Source: Cinnamomum chago (lineage: Eukaryota > Streptophyta > Magnoliopsida > Laurales > Lauraceae). From it: 64,000 bases of DNA. Below are positions 12,201 through 22,705 of this stretch, piece after piece. The notes beneath the pieces were generated by a model. That model was not told where the DNA came from. It made no database searches and saw nothing but the letters and a program-made list of their open reading frames with translations. Position 1 is the stretch's first letter. Every line of letters begins with the position of its first letter. Both the position numbers and the translations under genes were made by a program. The DNA lies in assembly GCA_038049695.1 (NCBI GenBank), contig CP142454.1, forward strand, positions 12,752,501-12,816,500, read 5' to 3'.

Positions 12201-13625
12201 ATGACGAGGAGAGCTGCGAAAGGCGGAGAAACTTCCAAGACCAGGCGTGCGGGACCATCCTCTGACCTCCTTCCTGCCAAGAAGAGGTCTGGGAAGCAAC
12301 CAGTTGCAGAGGACGACGCTGAACATGATCTCATCCGAATCAACGTTCAGGAGCGTGACCTTCGCTCGGAGTCTGCTCCCCGGAGGGGAGATACCCAGCA
12401 GCAGCCGGCAGATCTCCTGATGGGTCGAAACCAGCGGAGTAAGTCTTCAGTGGTCGACGGACCACGCCCCTTTGATCAGGTGGAGGATGTTGAAGACACT
12501 GAGGATGAGGAGTACAACCCTGATAATGACTTCGACTCCACCCTTGAAGAGATTAGAGTACAGAATGAGGCCATTAAGGAGAGAGATACTCTGATCCTCC
12601 AGCTTCAGCAGCAGCTGGAAAGAGCCACGGGTTCAGCAGGGCTCCGGCAACAGTCTCAGCAGCAACAGTCACGGCAGCAGCAGCGGTCGCGACAACATCA
12701 GCGCTCACAGCGACAGCATGAGAGGAGGGTGTCTCGTAGCTGGCGCCCTGATTCCCCCGAGAAGGACTTGAGGGACCATCTGAATAAGAAAAGGCGCGAC
12801 CGAACTCGAGACGAAGGCTCGAGCGCTAGCCATAGCTACTCGAGGAAGATGTCCGAAACCATTCCGGAGAGCAGGCATCATGATCAGGAGTGGTTGGATG
12901 CGCGCATAAGGGAAACGGTCCGGCGCAATCTGGAGATGGCTGGTCTCGGCCGAGACCAAAAGGACGTTTATTGCGACTCCATTGATCTCGGCGCGTCTCC
13001 TTTCTCTCACGACATCAGGAGGTACCCCCTGCCGAAAAAGTTCACCGTACCAAGATTCGTCACTTATGACAGAGTCTCGGACCCAGCGGCGCATCTCAGT
13101 CACTTCTCCCAAAGGATGTCTGTCTGGGGAGATGAGGGTCACCTGAACTGTCGAGTTTTTTCCTCCAGCTTGGGTGACCTCCCCCTGAAGTGGTTCTGTG
13201 CACTGCCGGAGGGATCCATTTCGAGCTGGCAGCAGCTCCAGCAATCCTTTATGAGGAAGTTTCAGGCCTATAGAATATTGCCAAAGACAGATGCCGATGT
13301 CATGGCCTTGAAGATGAAGCAAGGGGAGAACGTCACCCAGTTCGCGGAACGATTCTGGACCGTCTACAGCCAGATTGAAGACTCCAAGGACGAAGTGGCC
13401 GTCTTCGCATTTCGGAATGCCCTGCTGCCAGACAGTGACCTTCGCAAAGACCTAGCCAGAAACCCGGTGTCTTCCATAACAACGCTCATGTCCGTCGTCA
13501 ACTGGTACATCGCCCAAGAGGAAGACCAGGTCCGGGCTCGGGAAAACCATGGAGTTGCGCAGAAGGACCGAAGTGAGAGGTCCTCCAAGAAGGACAGGGG
13601 GCCGTCCCGAAGAGATGAGCCATAG
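12201..13625 (+). pseudogene. gag: gag of the Tat element, cut by an in-frame TAG
   Basis: Capsid-like structural protein that would package the element RNA. I take the ATG at 12201 (MTRRAAKGG), since the frame upstream of it lies in the LTR and leader. There are 474 codons before the TAG at 13623-13625. The N-terminal third is charged and rich in Gln/Ser/Arg (a poly-Gln-like run at about 12600-12720). From about 12980 the Ty3-type gag core follows, with features such as LPLKWFCALPEGSISSW and a Met-x-Leu-Lys-x-x-x-Gly-Glu block. The frame continues open beyond the TAG into a zinc finger and protease, so the TAG is most likely a later nonsense mutation rather than the natural gag end. Readthrough is an alternative that I consider less likely. 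Confidence 0.85.
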
Positions 13626-14540
13626 AGAGACGAGCGACGAAGAGACGAGTCAGACCGGCGAAGGGCGCCTACCAGCTCGGCAAGGGCTCAGGCGTTCGCC
13701 TCGGCGAGAGGCAAAAGGCCCAGGCTGTCCGAAGACACATATCGGGCAGTTAACACAATCTTCAAGGAGCCTATCCACCGGATCATGTACAAGATTAAAT
13801 CCAAGCCGTACTTCAGCTGGCCAGAGCCCATGAAAGGCGACCCGTCTACCCGAGATCAAATGAGATTTTGTGCGTATCACAAGGAGGGCGGCCACAAGAC
13901 TGAAGAATGCAGAATACTGCGGTCACATTTAGAAACGCTTGTCCAAGAGGGACACCTGCAGGAGTTCGTCAAGACAGACACCAGAGCCGACACCCGAGCT
14001 CCACGCCGAGGCGAGAGAGGCCACGACAGCGACGGGTCAGAGAAGATCATTAACGTCATACATTTAGCCCCGCCGCCCAAGGGGAGTAACCGAGCTCGTG
14101 CCGAAGCCAGGCAGGCCTCTCACAGTCAGCAGGTCATGGCCGCCGAACTCGGCTCAGCTCCGAAGAGGGCTCGGCGGGAGCGGCCCGAAATCAGGTTTAC
14201 TGATGCAGACCTCGAAGGGGTACAGCTTCCCCACAACGACCCGCTGATCGTTACCCTAAAATTCGATTGCTCTAAGCAAGGCGTGAAGAATTGCACTGTG
14301 AAGAAGGTCCTCGTCGACCCCAGTAGTTCGTCCGAGGTCCTCTATTTCGATAGCTTCCGGAGGATGGGACTGACGGAGAAGGATCTGCAGGAGGCCCGAA
14401 TTCCCCTCATTGGCTTCAGCGCCAAGCCGGTGTACCCCAAGGGAAAGGTGACGTTCAAGGTCGAAGCCGGCGGTGCGTCTGTTGAGACAACCTTCATGGT
14501 GATTGACGCACCCTCGCCTTACAATGCTATAGTGCCATAG
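13626..14540 (+). pseudogene. gag zinc finger and protease region of the Tat element
   Basis: Same frame as gag. A metal-binding finger of form C-x2-H-x4-H-x4-C lies at about 13869-13910 (FCAYHKEGGHKTEEC), as in Tat gag proteins. An aspartic-protease-like segment follows (about 14190-14540), with VKKVLVDPSSSSEVLYFDSF. The Asp is present but the two residues after it are Pro-Ser instead of the small residues expected in the active-site loop, so the enzyme is probably inactive. The frame ends at the TAG at 14538. Just before it, the conserved motif that normally follows the YNAI element is missing, and the coding frame resumes in another phase. A deletion of length 2 modulo 3 (about 14 nt by spacing) explains this. 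Confidence 0.8.
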
Positions 14541-16734
14541 TCTGGAGGCAGTCCCTTCCACTCTCCACCAGAAGTTGAAATTTCCTTGGGAGGGAACGAA
14601 TGGCAGGATTGCAGTCGTCACTGTCAGGGGAGATCAGCAAGCAGCCAAGCAATGCCTGACAGCCGTGGTATCCGGAGAGCGAGAGCCCAAGGAAGTTAAT
14701 ATGGCCGAGATGGAGAAGAGGCTGGATGAACTCGGCCAGGACCCGGGAAAAAAGAGCGTGGAGGACCTGACCGAGGTCCAAATCGACTCCAAGGATCCGG
14801 AGCGGTTCTTCTTGCTCGGCAGTCAGCTTGAAGAGCCAGAGAAGACCGAACTAGTCAAGTTCCTGGTGCAGAACAGAGAAGCCTTCGCCTGGACGCCTCA
14901 AGAGATGCCTGGCATCTACCCTGAGGTAATATGCCATAAATTGAATGTAGACCCTAATCATAAACTTGTGATGCAGAAGGCTCGCAGGACTAGGGTGCCA
15001 CAAACCGAAGCCGTGGTCGAAGAGGTGGATAAACTACTCGAGGCCGGCGCCATCAGAGAGGTCCAATACCCGACCTGGCTAGCCAATACCGTGGTCGTCA
15101 AGAAAAAGACTGGCAAATGGAGGGTGTGCGTCGACTTTACCGACCTGAACAAGGCCTGTCCCAAGGACAGCTTTCCCCTCCCAAAGATCGACCAGATGAT
15201 CGATGCCACAACCGGACACGATAAAATGAGCTTCCTCGATGCATATCGCGGCTATCACCAGATCCCGTTGTATGGGCCGGATGAAGAGAAGACAGCTTTT
15301 ATCACACCCCGAGGAACTTATTGTTATAAGGTGATGCCGTTTGCGTTGAAGAATGCAAGAGCCACCTACCAGCGACTTGTCACCAAGATGTTCCACGATC
15401 AGCTCGGCAAGACTGTTGAAGTATACATCGATGACATGGTGGTCAAGTCCAAGCAAGCCCATACCCATTTGGCGGACCTAGCTGGAGTCTTCGCCACTTT
15501 GAAGAGGTTCAAGCTCAAGCTCAACGCCTCCAAGTGCGCCTTTGGTGTCGGTTCCGGCAAATTCTTGGGAAGCTTGGTCACACGCAGAGGGATAGAGGCA
15601 AATCCAGATCAGATCTCGGCTATCCTCAGAGTGCAGAGCCCCACCTCGGCTAAGGAAGTCCAAAAGCTAACCGGAATGGCAGCCGCACTGAATCGGTTCA
15701 TCAGCAGATCCTCAGATAAGTGCCGGCCCTTCTTTCAGCTTCTTAGGAAAAAATTTAAATTTCAATGGACTCCGGAATGTGACCAAGCCTTGCAGGAGTT
15801 TAAGGTCTACTTATCCTCACCTCCTCTACTGTCAACTCCGGTCCACGGAGAGTTTTTGTATTTATACCTGGCAGTCTTCGATCATGCAGTGAGCTCGGTC
15901 CTCCTCCGAGAAGAGGATAGGGTTCAAAAGCCCATCTATTACACGAGCAAAACCCTAATTGATGCCGAGACCAGATACTTGCCACTCGAGAAGCACGCGT
16001 TGGCACTCGTTAGCGCCTCGCTGAAGCTCTCTCATTACTTTCAAACACATACCATAGTGGTTGTTACGGAACATCCACTTAAATCTGTTTTCACAAAAGA
16101 TGACTTTTCAGGAAGAATTTCAAGATGGGCTGTCGAACTAGGGCAGTATGAAATTCAGTATCAACCCAGGACAGCGATCAAAGCCCAGGTTCTGGCGGAT
16201 TTCCTTGCCGAGTTCGATTTAAGTCCGGCGCCAACCCAGCTTGGCACCGAACTGGGGGGCAAAGAGCATGAGGCGCCCACGGGCTCTAAACAATCACAAT
16301 GCCAAGTCGTCACCCCAGTTTGGAAAGTCTTCGTTGACGGATCTTCTACCTCGAGAAGAGCCGGTGCAGGAGTTGTTCTCCAATCGCCAGAAGGACTGGT
16401 CATCGAGCAGGCTCTGACCCTGGATTTCAAGGCATCCAACAATGAAGCTGAGTACGAGGCCCTTTTAGCCGGACTGAACAGCGCCAAAATCCTCGGAGCT
16501 CAACAGCTGGTGGTCTTCAGTGATTCACAGTTGGTGGCAAACCAGCTGACTGGGGACTACCAACCTCGCGACGACCGGATGGCTGCGTATTTGGCTCTGG
16601 CAAAGAAGCTGCTCTCCCAGTTCCATAAGGCCGAAATCAAACAGATAGGCAGAGAAGCGAACTCCCATGCAGATGCCCTTGCAAATTTGGCCAGTGCTGT
16701 CGAAGCAGGAAGAAAGAGAACCATCGAAGTGTAA
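14541..16734 (+). pseudogene. pol: Reverse transcriptase and dual RNase H of the Tat element
   Basis: Copies element RNA into DNA and removes the RNA strand. The frame resumes after the deletion. No true ATG starts it, which is expected for the middle of a polyprotein. RT blocks in order: KKKTGKWRVCVDF (about 15102), FLDAYRGYHQIPL (about 15232), FALKNARATYQ (about 15340) and the catalytic YIDDMVV at about 15424. One glycine of the conserved LKNAGATYQ block is Arg here. A gypsy-type RNase H follows (about 15850-16200), then a second archaeal-type RNase H (about 16318-16690) starting WKVFVDGSS with the NNEAEYEALLAGL and SDSQLV blocks. The TAA at 16732-16734 interrupts the frame before integrase, which lies in the same phase, so it is read as a nonsense mutation. 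Confidence 0.9.
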
Positions 16735-18042
16735 TCCTTAGCTGCACCAAGCATCGAGCTCCATCCACCTCGGGAAGTGTCGTATGTTGACCTCGGCCCG
16801 AGTTGGATGGACCCCATCATCGCCTACCTCAAGGACGACAAGCTACCCGAAGACAGCAGCGAGGCCCATCGAATCAGGCTCAAAGCAGCCCGGTTCTGGT
16901 TGTCTCCCGAAATCAAGCTCTATAAGAAATCGTACACAGGCCCGTACCTCCAGTGCGTTCATCCGAGCAGGGTGGAGGACCTTCTCTTCGAAATACACGA
17001 AGGGATTTGCGGAAGCCATATCGGAGGAAGGTCACTAGCCTATCGGGCTATCAGTCAGGGCTACTGGTGGCCATATATGCAGAAGGATGCGCAGGTGTAC
17101 GCGAAGAAATGCGAGAAGTGTCAGAAGTATTCCCACTCTCTCCATCAGCCAGCACAGGACCTCAGTCCGCTTTCTAGTCCGTGGCCATTCGCCCAGTGGG
17201 GGCTCGACATAATGGGACCGCTCCACCGAACTCCTGGAAACAAAAGATGGCGGATTGCAGCCACGGACTACTTCACCAAATGGATCGAAGCAGAGCCGTT
17301 GTCCTCCATCACGGAGCAGGACTCCAAAAATTTCGTATGGAAAAACATCATCACAAGGTTTGGCATCCCCAGAATATTGATCTCGGACAACGGAACTCAG
17401 TTCGACTCCAAGCTCTTCAGAAGTTTCTGCCAGGAGCACGGCATCCGCAATCGCTACTCCACCCCAGCTTACCCACAGAGCAACGGCCAGGCTGAGATCT
17501 CTAACAAGGTGATCCTTGACGGGCTAAAGAAACGGCTGGACCGAGCAAAGGGAAGATGGGTGGAAGAGCTTCCAAGCGTCTTATGGGCTTACAGGACCAC
17601 TCCAAGACGTTCCACTTCGGCTACCCCCTTCTCACTGGCCTATGGTATGGAGGCGGTCATCCCTCTGGAGATCGGCCTCCCCACTTTAAGATCTAAACTT
17701 TTTGACCAGGGACAGAACGAAATTAACGTGGCCAGGGAACTGGATTTGGCAGACGAACGAAGGGAAGCAGCTGCAGTTAGACTGGCCGCCTACCAGCGAC
17801 AGCTGGCCAGGAGCTACAACCAGAATGTCAAAGAGAGGAAATTCTCTATAGGAGAGCTGGTTCTCAAGAAGGTACTCCCGGGGGACAAGGATCCGAATCA
17901 AGGCAAGCTGGCACCGAATTGGCATGGCCCATTTAAGGTGACTTCTAGTGTCGGGCGGTCGGCCTACCGACTCGAGGACATGGAAGGACGGCCACTGCCG
18001 AGACCATGGAATGCATCACATCTCAAGAAATTCTATTTTTAA
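16735..18042 (+). pseudogene. Integrase region of the Tat element
   Basis: Inserts the cDNA into host DNA. It is in frame with RT-RNase H across the TAA at 16732. The N-terminal zinc-binding module is visible (HEGICGSH ... CEKC, about 16999-17120). The catalytic core has LDIMGP, then SDNGTQF and NGQAE with exactly 35 residues between the second Asp and the Glu (D,D-35-E complete). The C-terminal part has GKLAPNWHGPF and ends with HLKKFYF before the TAA at 18040. No chromodomain follows, which fits Tat rather than chromovirus elements. By sequence this is the best preserved part of the element, but it lacks an independent start. Confidence 0.88.
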
Positions 18043-18139
18043 TCCATACTTGTATAAAACTTTTGGATTTAGTAAAGCTATATTCGTCTTCAATTCGAGG
18101 CAGTCTGGCGGTCGCTGGCAGTCTAGCAACAATATAAAT

Positions 18140-18660
18140 GATGAAATTGTCTAAGGTTGGCACTCAGCCACCTAGACGTGAAGGCCGAAACGGCCAACGA
18201 TAAAATCGTCTAAGGATGGCACTCAGCCACCTAGACGTGAAGGCCGAAATGACCGACGGTGAAATCGTCTAAGGTTGGCACTCAGCCACCTAGACGTGAA
18301 GGCCGAAATGGCCAACGGTGAGACCGTCTAAGGTTGGCACCCAGCCACCTAAACGTGCAGCCGAAATGGCCGACGGTGAAATAGCTAAGGTTGGCACTCA
18401 GCCACTTAGACGTGAAGGCCGATATAGCCAACGGTGAAACCGTCTAAGGTTGGCACCCAGCCACCTGGACGTGCAGCCGAAATGGTCAACGGTGAAACCG
18501 TCTAAGGTTGGCACCCAGCCACCTAGACGTGCAGCCAAAATGGCCAACGGTGAGACCGTTTAAGGTTGGCACCCAGCCACCTGGACATGCGGCCGAAATG
18601 GCCAACGGTGAGACCGTCTAAGGTTGGCACCCAGCCACCACCTAGGCGTAAAGCCGAAAT
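18140..18660 (+). repeat. 58-60-bp tandem array after pol, about nine units
   Basis: Units carry ctaaggttggcac...cagccacctagacgtg...gccgaaatggccaacggtgaaa. The aaggttggcac motif recurs at about 18153, 18213, 18272, 18331, 18387, 18445, 18504, 18562 and 18620, spacing 56-60 bp. The array lies between the end of the sense pol region and the 3' end of the antisense gene. Tandem arrays in this region are known for several Tat elements. No reading frame spans it. Confidence 0.9.
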
Positions 18661-19008
18661 GACACAATTTCCGCTTGGCATAACAGCTATGCTGCCGAGA
18701 TGAGTGAGCTCAGCAAGGAACTAGTGCCAGTGGCACGCCCTAATCCAGTCGGTCTACCTCCACCGAACCCGCACACGTGAAAAGTACAAACAAGAAAAAA
18801 GAGAAGAAAAGGGCAAAGAAGCAGAAACGCACATTCCCATGCAAGTAGCAAGCCACAAACAAAATGGAATTCAAAAGAGACAAACTTCATTTGAGAAACG
18901 AAGGAATTTCATTGATAAAATTTACAAAGGTCCAGTTGCACCATTGCCAAAACAAAAAGAAACAAAAGAAGATTACATTTTTCATATGAAAGAAAACAGA
19001 AACGGAAA

Positions 19009-21169
19009 TCAAGAAGATGGTCCGGCTTCGGCGTCTTTGATGCTCACTGCAGCATCACTAGCTTGCGCAGCTCCGGGAGAAGCCGACGTCTCAGACGGAA
19101 CCTCGGGTGGAGGAGGCGCAGGGGTCTCAACAGGAGATTCTGGAGGCAGCGGCGCGGGAGTCTCGGTGGGCTCCTGGGGAATGGGTGCAGCTGGCTCGAG
19201 CTCAGGGGGGTTCTGGTAGAGTGAATGATCTTCTTTTGCCCCCATCTCCTTGAGTCCAGCTCGATAGCCGAGCTGGAATAGCTTGGAGCTCAGCTTCTTA
19301 ACTTGGGCAGTATAGCTCCGACCCGCATCTGTAACCCCATCCAGGAAGGCAGCGTCGATCTCGGCTTGGAATGACGCTTCAAGTTCTTCCCTCGCCTGCT
19401 TCTCTCCATCAAGGTCGGCCGCTAGCCCCGCCGCTCTTTTCTCTTCGGTGAGGAGCTTGCCTTGCAATTCGTAGTTCTCCGATTTGACTGTGCAAAGCTC
19501 GCTCACCATCAGTTCGGCCTAAGCGTCGAGCTCGGCCTTTTAGGCCACCACCTCCTTCAACTCTTCACTTCTTGTCCTGAGGTCGGCCTCGGCTTTCTCC
19601 TTCGCCTCCACCAGACGGCCGCGCCGATCATCTTCCTCAACGACTCGGTTCAGTATCACGTGAAAGTCTCTGAACGGCCTGCAAAACGACAGTCGTGTGA
19701 ATTAGTATTACGTGGAAAAGTCAGTGTTGCAGTTAGGAGAAACTCGACACTTACCGAGATGGAGTGCTGTATTGTCTTCATGAGCAGCTGGGGACTGTCA
19801 GTTGCGCGGTGCGCCTCCATGTCTTTCGGAAGCGCACAGGCCCGGGTGAAGGCCGCGACCACGGCTGAGTTGCCAATCAGCCGGTCTTCAACGTTCAGTG
19901 GCCTCCCCGGCCTCAGCTCAAGCTCAGGCCTGAAGGCCTCCGGGTCGGCCGGAGTGGTCACAAGCGGCGAGCGACGCTGCTCCACCAAGGGCTGTTCCTG
20001 AGCCGGTTCCTCCGATGCCCTCTGCCTCGCGGCCCTGGTGGACCTCGACCCGTCCTCGCGGACAGGGTCCTTCCCCCTTGCCCTCTTCCTGGGCCTCTCC
20101 CGCTCTGTGTTTGCAGCGGGCTGGACCTCGGGCTGAGAAGGGGCGGCAGAAACGGGGAGTGAACTAGCATCGTGGGCTTCCAGCTGCCCGCCGAACACCG
20201 CGTCCTCCAGGTTCAGCAGCTGGAAAGCAGGCCTGCGCCTCCCCATTTCTTCGGTGTCGGAAGAGTAGTTTTCGATCTCCCTGATGGGATCGCTTTCGTC
20301 TTTGACGGCCGAGGTGGAAGCCTCAGCGCCCGAGGCGACCCTGCTCGTGTTTTCGGCTAGGGCGAGAACAATCTCTCCGGGGCGGCCTGACTTCCGCGTG
20401 TATAACGCGTACTTCGGCTCGTACCCTAGCAGGGAGAAGGCAGCCCTGTTGTAGTGGCCTCGGTACTGGTAGATCTTATCCAGCCAGGCCTTGTTCCTCC
20501 GCCAGCGGTCTAGGTGGGCGTCCCGCTTTCGCTGTTGAAGGCCTGCAGAAGAAAAGAAAAAAGAAAATTATTAGAATAAGAGCTGACCGAAATGCAAGCC
20601 AGAAATCCGAAACCCGGTGGAAAGGATAGGGCGTTACTCGGTGGTGTGCCGAAGAATCTTGGGATTTGGACCCTCCTTGCGGTCTCGGATTCGGTCTCCC
20701 CGAACTCCCAGTTGCTAGAGACGAACATTCGGTCATCTCCGGCGTATTTATTCGAGTCCTCCAGGGCCGTGATGAGGGGCGAACACCTGGCTTTGACTCG
20801 GAGATAATACGTGTTGCCGTCTCGGATTTTGCAAAGGTCATAGACGTCCTCAATATCATGGACGCCGAGGTCGATCCCTAGGACCCTGTTCAGTTCGGCG
20901 ACACCCATGACGATCTTGAAGCCGTTAGGCATCAGTTGGCAGGGGCAGAGGTTCCATGCTCGGAGGCAGGACCTAAGAAGAGGATGAAGGGGGAACCTAA
21001 TTCCTCCTTCGATGCTGGCGACTAAGGGGAACGGCATCCAGCCGTTGCTAAAGTCATAACCGGAAGACCTTTCAGAGGCCTTTATCCGAATGTCCTCCGG
21101 GATCATGAACTTGGCCCTGAGCTGTGCCAGGGCCACAGGGGAGTCTATCCAGTGACTGAAAGCCCCCAT
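19009..21169 (-). pseudogene. Antisense spliced gene of the Tat element (gypsy-type transposon domain)
   Basis: Read on the - strand from the ATG at 21169. Exon 1 runs 21169-20638, then a 95-bp intron (GTAACG ... TTCTGCAG, 20637-20543), then exon 2 20542-19755. The two join in frame for 440 codons. A second intron (GTAAGT ... TTTTGCAG, 19754-19679) leads to exon 3, 19678-19009. The N-terminal part (FPLHPLLRSCL, QLMPNGFKIV, LEDSNKYAGDDRMFV) resembles the plant 'putative gypsy type transposon' domain (PF04195 type). The middle is charged with a KRARGKD nuclear-signal-like patch, and exon 3 is coiled-coil-like with a Pro-rich tail. Exon 3 is out of phase by one nucleotide and has stops at 19542 and 19521, so the gene is damaged. 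Its role in Tat elements is unknown. Confidence 0.75.
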
Positions 21170-21802
21170 TCTTAAGCCTAAAGAAACCCTAACAGAGCTC
21201 TAAGGAGGGGGCAGATAGAACGAAAAAGGTATGGGACAGAGGAAACCCTAGGAGGAATTAGATCAGAAATGTAAACAAAAGGGGAGAATCAAAGTAAAGA
21301 AACTCACAGGCTAACGGAGATGGGGCCGGATTACAGTGAGCGGAATCACGGAGCGAATAGGCAGTCCCTCGCTGGTCCTAGCAGAGGAAGTTCTGGCAGA
21401 AGAATTTCTAGCAGAGGGTGTTCTAGCAGAGCAGAATACGCAGGCGAAAATGGCGAAGAGAGATGCCAGAATGCATTTAAAGGACAGGGATGAGCGCCAT
21501 CCCGGAATTCGAAACGAGACGCGTGCGAAGCGTCGCCTCGGCTTGCATCGCACGCCTCCTCGAAGTGACAAGGAGGCCTTTCGAACGATGACGCGTGGCA
21601 CTGATGGTCCGCCTTCCCATATTAATCATCGCCTCCGCATTTATGACTTCCTTTATTGCCTCGGGCGATCGAAACGATGGCGGCGCCTGACGCCATGCAG
21701 TCAGAACCCTTGGCTGGAAGGTGCCTGTGGGGTAAATGCCAAATGGCTTCGGAAAACCACGTCATCTCTCAACCTCAAAGCTCGGGCAGCCCAAGAGGTC
21801 GA
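21170..21802 (-). promoter_or_regulatory. Leader and probable promoter region of the antisense gene
   Basis: Non-coding DNA between the antisense ATG and the 3' LTR. On the - strand a tttaaatgc motif at about 21474-21482 could be a TATA element, and a leader containing tagggtttctttagg lies just upstream of the ATG. A 15-bp minisatellite (about four copies of a ttctagcagagg-like unit) lies at about 21374-21436. The promoter is inferred only from position and motif. Confidence 0.35.
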
Positions 21803-21815
21803 GAGCTGGGGGGCT
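21803..21815 (+). other. Polypurine tract of the Tat element
   Basis: gagctggggggct lies directly before the 3' LTR, where the RNase H-resistant primer for plus-strand synthesis is expected. The G-run and position agree, though two pyrimidines interrupt it as in many Tat elements. Confidence 0.7.
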
Positions 21816-22490
21816 ATTGTGTGGGGACCACCCCATAAACCAAAACTCTGTTCGGTTTCGGCAAAGCACGTCCATATCGGTCTCGGACACAGACGCTTGC
21901 TGATTCAATCTCAGCCCCAGCTGTTGATATCGGGAAGTGATATTCAATTCGGCCGCGCCACCTCATCCAGTCTCGGCCACACGGATTATAACTGCATCCA
22001 TTGGCCACAGCCCCCATACGGACGGGGCCCAAGAAAGGGGTCCGATGGGACCTCAGCCATCAACAGATCAGAGCAGGATCAGGCCCAATGTGACTGGCAT
22101 TAAATGCAGTATGGGCTGATCGGACCCCCATTAAATGCAATAAGGGCTGTGATGGACCCTCATTAATGACTGTGGGCTGATGGCTGATGAGACCCTAGTC
22201 ACATCACAAGGCCCACTGGCACAATCATTAGAACTATTCCCTCTATAAGGCACAGGAGAGACCAGAAGGAAGGTAGGCACTCTCTTACATGCAACCCAGC
22301 CCTCTCTTTCTTCTTCTCCCATCACTGCTAACTTAAGCATTGGAGAGCCCTGTGCTACCCCAGCCAGGGTCCTTTGACTGTTTTCTTCTCCCCTTTCAGG
22401 TTCACCAGGCAAGCAGCTCCCTCTCGAGTTCTTTGAGTAAGTCCTTGAAGGCATCCTAATCTTATGAGTATATTTTTCTGCACTTACAAT
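21816..22490 (+). repeat. 3' LTR of the Tat element
   Basis: 675 bp, same length as the 5' LTR and different at seven positions, all transitions: 21870, 21913, 22027, 22229, 22341, 22357 and 22464. It is followed by the right target duplication ggtca (22491-22495). The TATA-like motif repeats at about 22243-22249 and could drive readout transcription into the right flank. Confidence 0.93.
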
Positions 22491-22705
22491 GGTCAATCAT
22501 CAAATTGAATGGTTTGAATTACAAATATTATATACTAAAGTGGTTGATAAGATTTGTTCCTGGGACCCATTGCATAACCAAACGTCTAAATCAGATACTG
22601 ATGCCTTTCGCAAGTGGGACTTTTACTATAAAAATAGCCTTATTTACCCACTAGTTGTACACTAATGGTGAAAATGCATTACATGGTGATGACAAGCACT
22701 ATAAA

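Larger units (their letters stand above)
11481..22490 (+). mobile_element. Tat-lineage Ty3/gypsy LTR retrotransposon, 11.0 kb
   Basis: Two 675-bp LTRs (11481-12155, 21816-22490) with no length difference enclose a primer-binding site, gag, protease, reverse transcriptase, RNase H and integrase in Ty3/gypsy order, then a tandem array and an antisense gene. The 5-bp repeat ggtca flanks it (11476-11480, 22491-22495). A second, archaeal-type RNase H after the ordinary one, no chromodomain, and an antisense gene between pol and the 3' LTR are features known for the Tat lineage (Retand, RIRE2, Grande relatives). The sense frame has stops at 13623 and 16732 and a frameshifting deletion near 14534, so this copy cannot make its own polyprotein. 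It is much more GC-rich than its flanks. Confidence 0.95.

Noticed and set aside
11796..12326. 176-codon - strand frame crossing the 5' LTR
   Set aside because: Covers LTR, primer site and gag start. It is repeated in part in the 3' LTR and shows no domain.
12705..13322. 205-codon - strand frame
   Set aside because: Shadow of the GC-rich gag frame on the other strand. Gag features are clear on +.
19462..20001. 179-codon + strand frame
   Set aside because: Shadow of the antisense gene. The - strand has the domain and splice sites.
21336..22103. 255-codon + strand frame across the 3' LTR boundary
   Set aside because: Runs through a minisatellite, the polypurine tract and the LTR. It has no protein features.
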